A stretch of 64,000 nucleotides of DNA from Lachnoclostridium sp. Marseille-P6806 (GTDB lineage Bacteria; Bacillota; Clostridia; Lachnospirales; Lachnospiraceae), in contig NZ_LR130577.1 in NCBI RefSeq assembly GCF_900625025.1, positions 1 through 64,000 on the forward strand. The letters run 5' to 3'. The notes beneath the pieces were generated by a model that ran no database searches, was not told the origin of the DNA, and was given only the letters and a program-made list of their open reading frames with translations. Shown piece after piece: positions 44,495-52,732 of the stretch (positions are counted from its first letter, which is position 1; each line of letters begins with the position of its first letter). Both the position numbers and the translations under genes were made by a program.

Positions 44495-45030
44495 ATCGCT
44501 TCTTCCTTTCTTTTTATGATCCGGAGCCCTCTGCCATCCCCGGGTCTTTCCGCCCCGGAGCAGTCCCGGCCCGCGCCTTATTTCTCACTTCTATGTTGAA
44601 CAGTATAAAAGCCAATTGTGTTCAAACTGTGTTCAATCCATTAGAAATCCGTGAAAAAAGCGCCGGTCTGCCGCAAGCAAAGCAGCAGACAGCGGAAAAC
44701 GCAAGATATCCGCCCACAAGCGCAGGCGTCGCTCCAAAAAACCGACGTTAAATATAACGGAATCAGGGGATAGACCATTTCACTGGAAATATCGGCAAAG
44801 CGAGGCACGCGCCGCAAAATCCGCGCAGGCGGTTTTGCGGCTGCAATCAGGGGCTATTTGGGCTTCGGCACAAATAGCTGTGTAAAAATCAGCGCATCGG
44901 CGTGATTTTTCACACTACCATTTCCGAAGAGGGAAAAATGAACCGATCGTTCATCCGCGACAATATATAAGCGTAAGAGCAACATCCTTATCGTCGACGA
45001 GAGGGGAAAGGGAGAAAACGATAACCTGCG
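44495..45030. other. Divergent gap between htrA and the sigma factor
   Basis: 536 bases with no gene. It contains a TTGAAC direct repeat near 44629-44640 on the minus strand close to a TATACT, and the deleted repeat copy 1. On the plus strand TGAACCGATCGTTCA (44939-44953) has 5-bp inverted arms and is followed by AATATATAA. I could not define a convincing pair of hexamers for the sigma gene. Confidence 0.4.
44798..44915. repeat. Dispersed structured repeat, copy 1 (internally deleted)
   Basis: Starts inside the element at AGCGAGGCACGCGCCGCAA, lacks about 100 bases of the middle, then continues CCGCGCAGGCGGTTTTGCGG, the stem GCTATTTG (44853-44860)/CAAATAGC (44871-44878) with loop GGCTTCGGCA, and the last hairpin TGTGTAAAAATCA/TGATTTTTCACAC. 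It lies upstream of the sigma factor gene. Confidence 0.8.
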
Positions 45031-45570
45031 ATGAATAATCATGAATTCGAGCAATTTGTCCATGATAACGGGAAAGATATTCTCCGATTTTGCAGAATGC
45101 TCTGCAATGACGGAGAAGCCGGAGACGAATTGTACCAAGACACGATGCTTAAGCTGTTGGTGAAGAGACAGCGGTTGGATTCCCAGCAGAATGTGAAGAA
45201 CTACGCCTTATCCGTATCCACGCTGCTCTGGAAAAACAAAAAGAAAAAATATGCGAACAGAAACCGGCTGGTCCCTATAGACAGCATGGATCGCATGGAG
45301 CTCGAAGAAAATCTGTATATGGCAGACACATCAGCTGCATCACCGGAAAGCCGCATCCTGCGGGAGAATGAGAAAAGCGCTGTTCAGCAGACCGTTGCAA
45401 AATTATCAGAAAAGTACCGGATTCCTATTCTCCTGTATTATTCGGCAGATATGTCGATTCAGGAAATAGCGGATTTTTTACAGATCCCGGGCGGCACGGT
45501 AAAAAGCCGCATGAGCAAAGCAAAATGTTTGTTGAAAAAAGAATTGGAGGCATTAGGATATGACAGATGA
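45031..45570 (+). CDS. ECF-type sigma-70 family RNA polymerase sigma factor
   Basis: 179 residues. Region 2 covers about 10-75 (DILRFCRMLCNDGEAGDELYQDTMLKLL), region 4 about 115-170 (LSEKYRIPILLYYSADMSIQEIADFLQIPGGTVKSRMSKAK, helix-turn-helix). No region 1 or 3. The next gene, overlapping by 11 bases, encodes a membrane protein built like an anti-sigma factor, so the pair is a likely signal-transduction unit. The ATG has only a distant GGGAG, so the start is less sure. Confidence 0.9.
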   Translation: MNNHEFEQFVHDNGKDILRFCRMLCNDGEAGDELYQDTMLKLLVKRQRLDSQQNVKNYALSVSTLLWKNKKKKYANRNRLVPIDSMDRMELEENLYMADTSAASPESRILRENEKSAVQQTVAKLSEKYRIPILLYYSADMSIQEIADFLQIPGGTVKSRMSKAKCLLKKELEALGYDR

Positions 45571-46501
45571 AAAACTGGATCAAATCTTAAAGCAGGCGCT
45601 TGCTCCGGAAATTGAAGATTCCGAAATTCAAATCAGAGGAAAGGCAGGGAAGCATACCATGAGAATAAAAAAAGTAATTGCGGGCGGCGTCGCCGCATGC
45701 GCGGCACTGACCTTAGTCGCCGCCGGAGGATATTTCGGCAGCGCCGGAGGATATTTTGGCGGATTTTTAAAGCGGGAAGGAAATGAACCTGTCAGCGGGG
45801 CGAATGAGCAAAAGGTGAGCGTCGGCAACTTATTTGCCGTAACCGCATACGCGGCCGACTTGCCCGAGGGAATTTCTTCCGGAGACGTCGTGGGACTGAA
45901 TACGGCTTCCGCGACGTATGGAAGTTCAAAGTATCTGGATAACCGCTTTGCCATTTCAGGACAGAATATCGAAAAGATAAAAATCACCACCGACAAATGC
46001 CGTCTGTATTCCGTCACATCCGTCTACGAGGGCGACGCAGATTATGAAGAAGCGCAAAGCGGCGAAATGAGCGGCAGCGACGAATATGTAAGAATCACGG
46101 ACGCGGGCCCGGACTATGACGAGGAGACCGCGGCCGAACCGGCGCCGTATCACTATGAGCACCTTGTCGTCGCGGGAAATACGTATGAGGGCGCTTATCA
46201 TGACGATATCATGTTCGGCATGTCCGTTCCGGAGGAGCTCTGGAGCACCAACGACGATATGCAGGCGGCGTTTCACGAAGACATCGATCAGGTAAATGGC
46301 GCGATTCTCACGATGGAAGTTACATTCTCGGACGGCAGTACGGAAACGCATCATTATCGCCTGAATACCGGAAAGATTTTCGTGCCCGCGGATCGCGACG
46401 GATACCTGCAGTGGGATAAGCTCACCCGGTTTATCACGGCTGAGGAGGAAAAAGCGGAGACCTGCTATGTCTACGGATATCTGATGGAAAAAATTGATTG
46501 A
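45560..46501 (+). CDS. Probable anti-sigma factor, membrane-anchored
   Basis: 313 residues. A short cytoplasmic N-terminus (MTDEKLDQILKQALAPEIED) that could hold the sigma factor, one membrane helix at about 38-60, and an extracytoplasmic domain of about 250 residues that is acidic and predicted beta. Right after the helix, GGYFGSA-GGYFGGF is a short tandem duplication visible at DNA level. It starts inside the sigma gene. Resembles DUF4179-type anti-sigma proteins only in layout; no zinc-binding HxxxCxxC motif is present. Confidence 0.7.
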   Translation: MTDEKLDQILKQALAPEIEDSEIQIRGKAGKHTMRIKKVIAGGVAACAALTLVAAGGYFGSAGGYFGGFLKREGNEPVSGANEQKVSVGNLFAVTAYAADLPEGISSGDVVGLNTASATYGSSKYLDNRFAISGQNIEKIKITTDKCRLYSVTSVYEGDADYEEAQSGEMSGSDEYVRITDAGPDYDEETAAEPAPYHYEHLVVAGNTYEGAYHDDIMFGMSVPEELWSTNDDMQAAFHEDIDQVNGAILTMEVTFSDGSTETHHYRLNTGKIFVPADRDGYLQWDKLTRFITAEEEKAETCYVYGYLMEKID

Positions 46502-46524
46502 TGAAAAACCGCAGCACGAGAAAC

Positions 46525-46593
46525 GGCATGACCTCGGGCGTCATGCCATTCCCGGCAAAACAGTCAAATACCCCGCTGCATGCAGCGGGGTAT
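46525..46593. terminator. Two tandem hairpins between convergent genes
   Basis: GGCATGAC (46525-46532) pairs with GTCATGCC (46540-46547). Then 46568-46593 is a perfect 26-base palindrome, ATACCCCGCTGCA and its reverse complement with no spacer. The genes on both sides point into it. T-runs are weak. Confidence 0.6.
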
Positions 46594-46624
46594 AATCTGA
46601 TCCGTCTTTTGGTTATGACTCCTT

Positions 46625-47092
46625 TTACTGCGCGAGCTCCTTTTCCCAGCCGGCGGTGAGCGAAGCGAGCTTTTCGTTGATCGCTTTCGCATCTCCCTCC
46701 GCGTAGAGAATCCGGCCTCCCTCCATCAGGAGCCGCCGCGATTTGGTATCAATCGTCTCCGACTTGGTGCTGTATTCCTTGGTAATCAGCTCCTCGCCGT
46801 CCATATTCGCCGCAGACGCGGTATAAAACGCCTCCGCCTCGGCAGGATCCGAGAAGCGCACATACTGAATCACATACCGCGACTCGGCCTCTGTCGCCAT
46901 ATAGGCATCGATCACACTTGTATAGCCGAGATCATCCGCATAATGCGCCTTGACATCCCCCACGGCAAGACCAGACTCACTGCAGATCTGTGAGAACTCC
47001 TGCCCCGTCGCAATAAACTTGGAAAGACTGCACCCGGTAAACAGCAGGAGCAGCAGAGCTCCCAGCAGAGTCACCTGTATTTTCCTGCGCAT
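46625..47092 (-). CDS. Lipoprotein of unknown function
   Basis: 155 residues. Signal peptide (MRRKIQVTLLGALLLLLFTGC) with lipobox LFTGC, so Cys21 is lipidated and anchored. The mature part is a small alpha/beta domain (GDVKAHYADDLGYTSVIDAYM, VIQYVRFSDPAEAEAFYTASA) of no recognised family. GAGGAGGAG precedes the ATG. Confidence 0.75.
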   Translation of the reverse strand: MRRKIQVTLLGALLLLLFTGCSLSKFIATGQEFSQICSESGLAVGDVKAHYADDLGYTSVIDAYMATEAESRYVIQYVRFSDPAEAEAFYTASAANMDGEELITKEYSTKSETIDTKSRRLLMEGGRILYAEGDAKAINEKLASLTAGWEKELAQ

Positions 47093-47223
47093 AGCCGCTC
47101 CTCCTCTCCTGTGAATTTCTTATGTACTAAATATAGTCTACATGATTTTCACTCTGAAAGGCGGAATTTCTGCGCTGCAAAATCACCAATCTTTTTTCAT
47201 TTTCTTTGTATAGACTGACTTAG

Positions 47224-47436
47224 TCAATGCCCATCCGCCCCCTGTTTCGCGCGGAGCTCCGCCAGCTTTGCCGCTTCCTCCCTCGCGTGCGCGCAGTTTC
47301 CTCCGCAGCACCCAGAGGAGGAGCCGCAGCCGGCGCATCCGCCCCCGTTCAGTTCATTTCTGAAGCTGCGGATCACACTGCGCCCGCTGAAAAAAACGAC
47401 CGCCGCAATAATAATCCAGACAATAATATTTCCCAT
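47224..47436 (-). CDS. FeoB-associated Cys-rich membrane protein
   Basis: 70 residues from the ATG at 47436. One membrane helix (MGNIIVWIIIAAVVFFSG) and then CAGCGSSSGCCGGNCAHA, a Cys-rich cytoplasmic or exposed stretch. This is the small protein usually found just after feoB in Firmicutes, thought to take part in iron delivery, without proof. The 14-codon extension upstream lacks a ribosome binding site. Confidence 0.85.
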   Translation of the reverse strand: MGNIIVWIIIAAVVFFSGRSVIRSFRNELNGGGCAGCGSSSGCCGGNCAHAREEAAKLAELRAKQGADGH

Positions 47437-47478
47437 ACAAACCACCATTCCAAAACACTTTGTTTTTCCCGAAGACAA

Positions 47479-49764
47479 TCAGCCGGCGCTCGCCTCCACC
47501 GATGTGAGGGAGCGTGTGCTCTCATCCGGCCGATAGCCCCTGCGGAGCAGCAGATAAATAATGCCGGCCGCCACGGCAAAAGCCACCACCGTCCAGAAGC
47601 CGAACGCGACCTCCCCGCCGATGAAGCCGCCGATCTGATAGACGATCAGAGCCACGACATACGCCCACAGGCACTGGAAGCCGACCGTTGCGAGCGTCCA
47701 CTTTGCGTTGTTCATCTCCCGCTTGATCGCGCCGATCGCCGCAAAGCAGGGAGCGCACAGCAGGTTGAAGCACATGAAGGCAAAGGCCGAGAACACGGTA
47801 TAATCGGCGGCGATGCGTCCCCAGATCTGATCGCCCTCCTCGCTGAGCTCCTCCTCGGAATCGTCATAGTTGTAGAGCACGCCGAACGTTCCGACAACCT
47901 CCTCCTTGGCCACAAGACCGGTCACTGTCGCCACCGTGGGCTTCCAGCTCCCGAAGCCGAGAGGTTTGAAAACCACGGATGCGGCATTGCCCACGCCCGC
48001 AAGAATCGACGCATCCATCGGGTTCACCTCATCGACGGAGATATCCATTCTGTCCGCGATCTGTTCGACCGCCGCCTCCGTAACGATCGTCTCATCGGCA
48101 AAGAGATTCTCCACCATTCCGAAGTGTCCGTTGACCGATCCGAAATTCGACAGGAACCAAATCAGGATCGAGGAAAGCACAATGACGGAGCCTGCACGCT
48201 TGATGAACGACCAGCCGCGCTCCCATGTCGCACGGAGCACGCCCACGCCGGACGGCACATGATATGCCGGAAGCTCCATGACGAACGGCGCCGGCTCACC
48301 GGCAAAAACCTTGAACTTTTTCAGAATAATGCCCGTGACAATGATGGAGCCGATGCCGATGAAGTAGGCGGAGGCCGCCACCATGGCGCTGCCGTGGAAC
48401 AGTGCGCCCGCGATCAGTCCAATGATCGGAAGCTTTGCGCCGCAGGGCATGAACGTCGTGGTCATGACCGTCAGCTTGCGGTCCCGGTCATTCTCAATGG
48501 TGCGGGAAGCCATGACGCCGGGCACGCCGCAGCCGGTCGCCACCAGCATCGGAATGAACGATTTGCCCGACAGGCCGAACTGACGGAACACACGGTCCAT
48601 GACAAAGGCGACACGGGACATGTAGCCGATGTCCTCCAGAATGGAGAGCAGGAGGAACAGTACGAGCATCTGCGGGACAAAGCCGAGCACCGCGCCCACG
48701 CCGGCGACAATGCCGTCCTGAATCAAGCCGTACAGGACGGAGCCCTCGGCGACGCCGACCGCGCCGAGGATTACGTCGAACCATGCCGGAACCCACTCGC
48801 CGAAGATCACATCATTTGTGAAATCCGTCGCAGCCGTACCGATCGAGACGCTCCAGCCGCCCATCGCGACGGCGTAGACAAGAAACATGACGACCGCAAA
48901 GATCGGCAGGCCAAGGATCCGGTTCGTGACAATCTTGTCAATCTTATCGGAGACCGTGAGCGAACCTTTCGGAGCGGACTTCCTCACCGCGCCCGCACAG
49001 GCTCCGGTGATATATTCATAGCGTGCGTTCGTGATGATGGATTCCGCGTCGTCGTCCTCCGCTTTCTCCACCGCCGAAATCAGCCTCTCGATCTCGCTCT
49101 TCTGCGCGGCGCTGAGACTGAGCGAAGCCACAACCTTTTCATCCCGCTCAAACAGCTTGACCGCATACCAGCGCTGAAGTCGTGCATCCACCAGCCCGCC
49201 GGTCAGCTTCTCAATGCCGGTGATCGCTTCTTCAATTTTACCGGTAAAGATCTGCGGGACGGCGGATACCTTTTTTGTTCTCGCCGCCTCGACCGCTTTC
49301 TTTGCCGCCGCAAGGCTGTTCTCATTTTTCAGCGCGGAAATCTCGATCACCTCGCAGCCGAGCTTCTTTCCCAGCTCGCCGATGTCGATCCGGTCGCCCG
49401 CCTTGCGGACGAGATCCATCATGTTGACCGCCATGACGACCGGGATGCCCAGCTCGATGAGCTGCGTGGTCAGATACAGATTTCTCTCGATATTGGTTCC
49501 GTCCACAATGTTGAGAATTGCGTCCGGCTTCTCCGTGACGAGATAGGTCCGGGAGACGACCTCCTCAAGCGTGTACGGGGAAAGAGAATAGATGCCGGGA
49601 AGATCCTGAATCACGACATCGGACTCGCCTTTCAGCCTGCCCTCTTTCTTTTCCACCGTGACGCCCGGCCAGTTTCCCACATACTGACTGGAGCCGGTCA
49701 GCGCGTTGAACAGCGTCGTCTTACCGCAGTTCGGATTCCCTGCAAGAGCAATTTTAATCGACAT
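47479..49764 (-). CDS. feoB: Ferrous iron transport protein B
   Basis: 761 residues. N-terminal G-protein: GNPNCGKTTLFNALTG (G1, 9-24), DLPGIYSL (G3), NMMDL (G4); a helical GDI-like spacer (about 175-260); then the two Gate motifs with conserved Cys (FVPQMLVLFLLLSILEDIGYMSRVAFVMD and VTGLVAKEEVVGTFGVLY) in about nine membrane helices. It imports Fe2+. It is overlapped by feoA upstream. Confidence 0.96.
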   Translation of the reverse strand: MSIKIALAGNPNCGKTTLFNALTGSSQYVGNWPGVTVEKKEGRLKGESDVVIQDLPGIYSLSPYTLEEVVSRTYLVTEKPDAILNIVDGTNIERNLYLTTQLIELGIPVVMAVNMMDLVRKAGDRIDIGELGKKLGCEVIEISALKNENSLAAAKKAVEAARTKKVSAVPQIFTGKIEEAITGIEKLTGGLVDARLQRWYAVKLFERDEKVVASLSLSAAQKSEIERLISAVEKAEDDDAESIITNARYEYITGACAGAVRKSAPKGSLTVSDKIDKIVTNRILGLPIFAVVMFLVYAVAMGGWSVSIGTAATDFTNDVIFGEWVPAWFDVILGAVGVAEGSVLYGLIQDGIVAGVGAVLGFVPQMLVLFLLLSILEDIGYMSRVAFVMDRVFRQFGLSGKSFIPMLVATGCGVPGVMASRTIENDRDRKLTVMTTTFMPCGAKLPIIGLIAGALFHGSAMVAASAYFIGIGSIIVTGIILKKFKVFAGEPAPFVMELPAYHVPSGVGVLRATWERGWSFIKRAGSVIVLSSILIWFLSNFGSVNGHFGMVENLFADETIVTEAAVEQIADRMDISVDEVNPMDASILAGVGNAASVVFKPLGFGSWKPTVATVTGLVAKEEVVGTFGVLYNYDDSEEELSEEGDQIWGRIAADYTVFSAFAFMCFNLLCAPCFAAIGAIKREMNNAKWTLATVGFQCLWAYVVALIVYQIGGFIGGEVAFGFWTVVAFAVAAGIIYLLLRRGYRPDESTRSLTSVEASAG

Positions 49765-49985
49765 TATTCCACCTCCACCATCTGGGCGTCGCCTTTGCGT
49801 ACAGACAGCTCATATCCGCGGATGTTGAGCTCCATCGGATCCCCGAGCGGCGCAACCTTGCGGACGTGAATCTCCACGCCCTTTGTGATCCCCATGTCCA
49901 TGATCCTGCGCTTCACGGGTCCCTCCCCGTGGAGCTTCAGTACCCTGCAGTCCTCGCCGACCTTGACATCGCTCAATGTCTTCAT
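49764..49985 (-). CDS. feoA: FeoA family protein (second copy, nearest feoB)
   Basis: 73 residues, SH3-like beta barrel: GEGPVKRRIMDMGITKGVEIHVRKVAPLGDPMELNIRGYELSVRK. FeoA supports FeoB activity. The stop overlaps the feoB start by one base. Confidence 0.93.
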   Translation of the reverse strand: MKTLSDVKVGEDCRVLKLHGEGPVKRRIMDMGITKGVEIHVRKVAPLGDPMELNIRGYELSVRKGDAQMVEVE

Positions 49986-49996
49986 CTCTTCCCTCC

Positions 49997-50209
49997 TCAG
50001 ACCATGATTCTTTTTACCAGATCCTCATTCAGAGCAACCCGCACGTTTTTCACGTTCACAATCGCGCCGCCGTTATTGAGGTTTACAAGCGTGATTTCCT
50101 CACCGCCGATAAATCCCATTTCCGCCAGATGATGACGCACAAGGTCTCCGCCGCCTACCTTGAGGATGCGGTAGCTCTTTCCGGGCTCTGCAAGCTGTAA
50201 TGGAAACAT
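49997..50209 (-). CDS. FeoA family protein (first copy)
   Basis: 70 residues: KVGGGDLVRHHLAEMGFIGGEEITLVNLNNGG, VKNVRVALNEDLVKRIMV. It differs strongly from the next FeoA, as is normal for tandem feoA pairs in Clostridia. First gene of the feoA-feoA-feoB operon. Confidence 0.92.
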   Translation of the reverse strand: MFPLQLAEPGKSYRILKVGGGDLVRHHLAEMGFIGGEEITLVNLNNGGAIVNVKNVRVALNEDLVKRIMV

Positions 50210-50467
50210 GTCATGTTCTCCTCTGATGAAGCATTCCGGTTAATCATAGTTAACTTACAGCAGTAGTATACAGTTATTTCCTCCTAACTTCCAGTAAAAA
50301 TACGCATAAATTCATCACAATATTCCATCCTCTTTTTGGAATATTTATGACATTTCGCGTATATCGGGTATACTGTATTCTGTTACCAAACGATTTCCGC
50401 GCGTCTTTGCCTGCCGGGCGGCTTTATCGGATTTTTTTCATATTTATATAAAAGCGGAGCTGCTTTC
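50210..50467. promoter_or_regulatory. Divergent feo/pdxK-like control region
   Basis: 258 bases. A TATACT -10-like box on the minus strand (about 50267-50272) without a good -35, and the inverted repeat GTTAA-6-TTAAC (50239-50254) between it and feoA, which could be a metal-regulator operator (DtxR/Fur-type). Iron control is inferred from the downstream genes. Confidence 0.45.
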
Positions 50468-51343
50468 ATGAAACGAATCGCAACCATACAGGATATTTCC
50501 TGCGTCGGAAAATGCTCGCTCTCCGTCGCTCTTCCCATCATTTCCGCTCTCGGCGCGGAGGCTGCCGCCCTCCCCACGGCCGTGCTGTCGACGCACACGG
50601 CGTTCCCCGACTTCACCTTTCGGGATCTGACGCCGGACATTCCCGGCATTCTCCGGCACTGGAGGCAGGAAAAAATCCATTTTGACGCGGTATACAGCGG
50701 TTATCTAGCATCCCACGAGCAGATCCGCCTTGTGGAGGAGCTGTTTGACCTCGCCTCCCCCGGCGTGCTTCGCATCGTGGATCCCGTCATGGGAGATCAC
50801 GGGCGTCTGTACACCGGCTTTGACCGCAGCTTTCCCGAGTCCATGCGAGAGCTGTGCGCCTCCGCCGATGTCATCCTGCCCAATCTGACGGAGGCCTGTC
50901 TGCTCGCCGGCATCTCTTACCGGGAAACGCTCTCCGGCGAAGAATCCGCGGCGCTCCTCCGCCGGCTTGCAGAGCTCGGTCCCCGCTATGCCGTTCTGAC
51001 CGGAGCCGCAGACGAAGACCGGCGGCAGATCGGCGCGCTCTGCTTCGACCGGTCGGAGAACCGTTTCCATGCTCACTACACCCGGCTCCTGTCGCCGGCC
51101 TTTCACGGCACGGGGGATATTTTTGCCAGCACCATGGCCGGCGCGCTGGTGCGGGGGCTCCCGATCGACCGGGCCATGGCGCTGGCCGTCGACTTCACCG
51201 CCGAATGTATCCGCCTCACCCCCACGGATCCCGCGCTTCGCCGCTACGGCGTCCATTTTGAGGCGGCGCTCCCGTGGCTGATTCGCCGTATCGGACAGGA
51301 ATGCGGCGGCCCGGATGATACAGACAGAACTGCTGAGACATGA
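50468..51343 (+). CDS. Pyridoxal/pyridoxamine kinase-like PfkB protein
   Basis: 291 residues. IATIQDISCVGKCSLSVALPIISALG is typical of PdxY/PdxK-type kinases, HGTGDIFASTMAGALVRG has the anion-hole GxGD with catalytic Asp (about 218), and NLTEACLLAG is the magnesium/ATP loop. It phosphorylates pyridoxal or pyridoxine to make vitamin B6 cofactors. A ThiD-like activity cannot be ruled out. The stop codon lies inside a 24-bp hairpin. Confidence 0.85.
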   Translation: MKRIATIQDISCVGKCSLSVALPIISALGAEAAALPTAVLSTHTAFPDFTFRDLTPDIPGILRHWRQEKIHFDAVYSGYLASHEQIRLVEELFDLASPGVLRIVDPVMGDHGRLYTGFDRSFPESMRELCASADVILPNLTEACLLAGISYRETLSGEESAALLRRLAELGPRYAVLTGAADEDRRQIGALCFDRSENRFHAHYTRLLSPAFHGTGDIFASTMAGALVRGLPIDRAMALAVDFTAECIRLTPTDPALRRYGVHFEAALPWLIRRIGQECGGPDDTDRTAET

Positions 51344-51388
51344 CAGAGGGAGCCGGGGCGTTCTGCCCCGGCTCCCTCTGTCATGTCT
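51336..51388. terminator. 24-bp perfect hairpin overlapping the kinase stop
   Basis: 51336-51359 is the exact complement of 51365-51388 with a 5-base loop, and includes the TGA stop of the kinase gene. The gene on the other side converges on it. A strong bidirectional terminator candidate. Confidence 0.75.
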
Positions 51389-51461
51389 GCCGTCTTATGC
51401 TTTATGCTTCTGCTGTCTCAGCGTTTATCCCGTTTGCCCGCGGCCGGACCGATCCGCCGCG

Positions 51462-52505
51462 TTATGCCTCTCTTCTCGCCATCGCCTCTTCAAAATCTCT
51501 GGTACCTTTCCAGATCTCATTCCTGTACGGATTGATCCCGCGCGCCTTTGACCGTTTGATCAGAGCTGCCGCGCAAGCCACATTGACACCGATGGAGAGC
51601 ACCGCGACAAAGCCCATCGCACCCGCATCCGCCGCAGCGGTCGGATGAGCCAGAGGATCCATCACGCCGTCCGTATACATCCGCGGCAGCACCGCAAAGA
51701 TTCCCTGATCCTGAAAAAGCGGGAACACCTGCGCAAACATGCACCAGATCGCCAGCGTGTTGGCGCGGTTCTGAATCCAGCCGCCCTTGTTCCAGAACAT
51801 CGCGGCAAAGGTCGGTGCAAGGAGCAGAGCAAGGCCGCAGTACCAGCTGTGCGTCGGAAGATTGAGATAGGTGTACTCAAAATTCCAGACATCATACGCC
51901 AGAATATAGACCCACGTCATGTCCGGCCACAGCATATCCTGCTGCTTTTTGGAGGAATAGATTCCCCACCAGCCGGTCATAAGGAAAATATTGATCAGTC
52001 CCGCAATGCCGTTCGCCCAGTTCCACCAGCCGCCGTAGAGCCACACGCCCTCGGAGGAGAGCCACCAGCGGCTGCCGGTCTCGGCCAGCGCGATGGAGCC
52101 GCGGATCGCATTCTCGAAATCCGATCCGACGGCAATCAGAATGTTAATCGCAACGATAATGAACGGGAACGGCTTGAACCACGCTTTTTTCCCGATCCAG
52201 ACATTATATTTAAGGAACATGAAGCCGATGCAGCCAATGGTCGCCGCATAGAGCTTCGCATAGTGGAACCAGCTGTTCATGTGGATGTAGGTCTGATTGT
52301 TCAGCGCCCAGTCCGCTCCCGCCGCCGCTCCGGCGGCGATGGCGATAAAATAGACCGTAAGGGCGGCCGGAATGGCAAGAAATACCGTGTAGCCGCCCGC
52401 CTTGGTACGCCGCGCGATCTCGTTGACGACGATCAGCGCCGTGAAAACCAGAACCCATCCGAGCACCTGCCAGATGGATCCTTCCCCGTAAACCTGAAAT
52501 AACAT
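51462..52505 (-). CDS. DUF5692 family membrane protein
   Basis: 347 residues with about nine membrane helices rich in Trp/Tyr (GVWLYGGWWNWANGIAGLINIFLMTGWWGIY). The sequence agrees with what is known as DUF5692 in Clostridia; the function is unknown. The C-terminus (KARGINPYRNEIWKGTRDFEEAMARREA) is cytoplasmic and charged. GGGGAGG precedes the ATG. Confidence 0.75.
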   Translation of the reverse strand: MLFQVYGEGSIWQVLGWVLVFTALIVVNEIARRTKAGGYTVFLAIPAALTVYFIAIAAGAAAGADWALNNQTYIHMNSWFHYAKLYAATIGCIGFMFLKYNVWIGKKAWFKPFPFIIVAINILIAVGSDFENAIRGSIALAETGSRWWLSSEGVWLYGGWWNWANGIAGLINIFLMTGWWGIYSSKKQQDMLWPDMTWVYILAYDVWNFEYTYLNLPTHSWYCGLALLLAPTFAAMFWNKGGWIQNRANTLAIWCMFAQVFPLFQDQGIFAVLPRMYTDGVMDPLAHPTAAADAGAMGFVAVLSIGVNVACAAALIKRSKARGINPYRNEIWKGTRDFEEAMARREA

Positions 52506-52732
52506 GTGAGAGCCTCCCCTGCATAATTTTAAGAAAACGCGATCCCGGCCGCCGCGGAAACGGCACGAAGCATAAGATCTCCTTATAATAATAACAAGGC
52601 CGCCTCTGCTTTTTGAGCATATTCATCCAAAAAAAAGGCATATACGAACATTTTTGCTTTCGGAAGCTATTTTCATCCTCAAAAGGACATGCTAAAATCG
52701 TTCCGAAAAATAACAGCTCATGAGGATATCGC

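Noticed and set aside
44939-44975. Autoregulated ECF promoter before the sigma gene (TGAACC ... CGTA)
   Set aside because: The two boxes are 27 bases apart instead of about 16, so the match is not credible.
47227-49869. 880-codon plus-strand frame across feoB
   Set aside because: Antisense to feoB; long open frame is due to high GC and codon bias.
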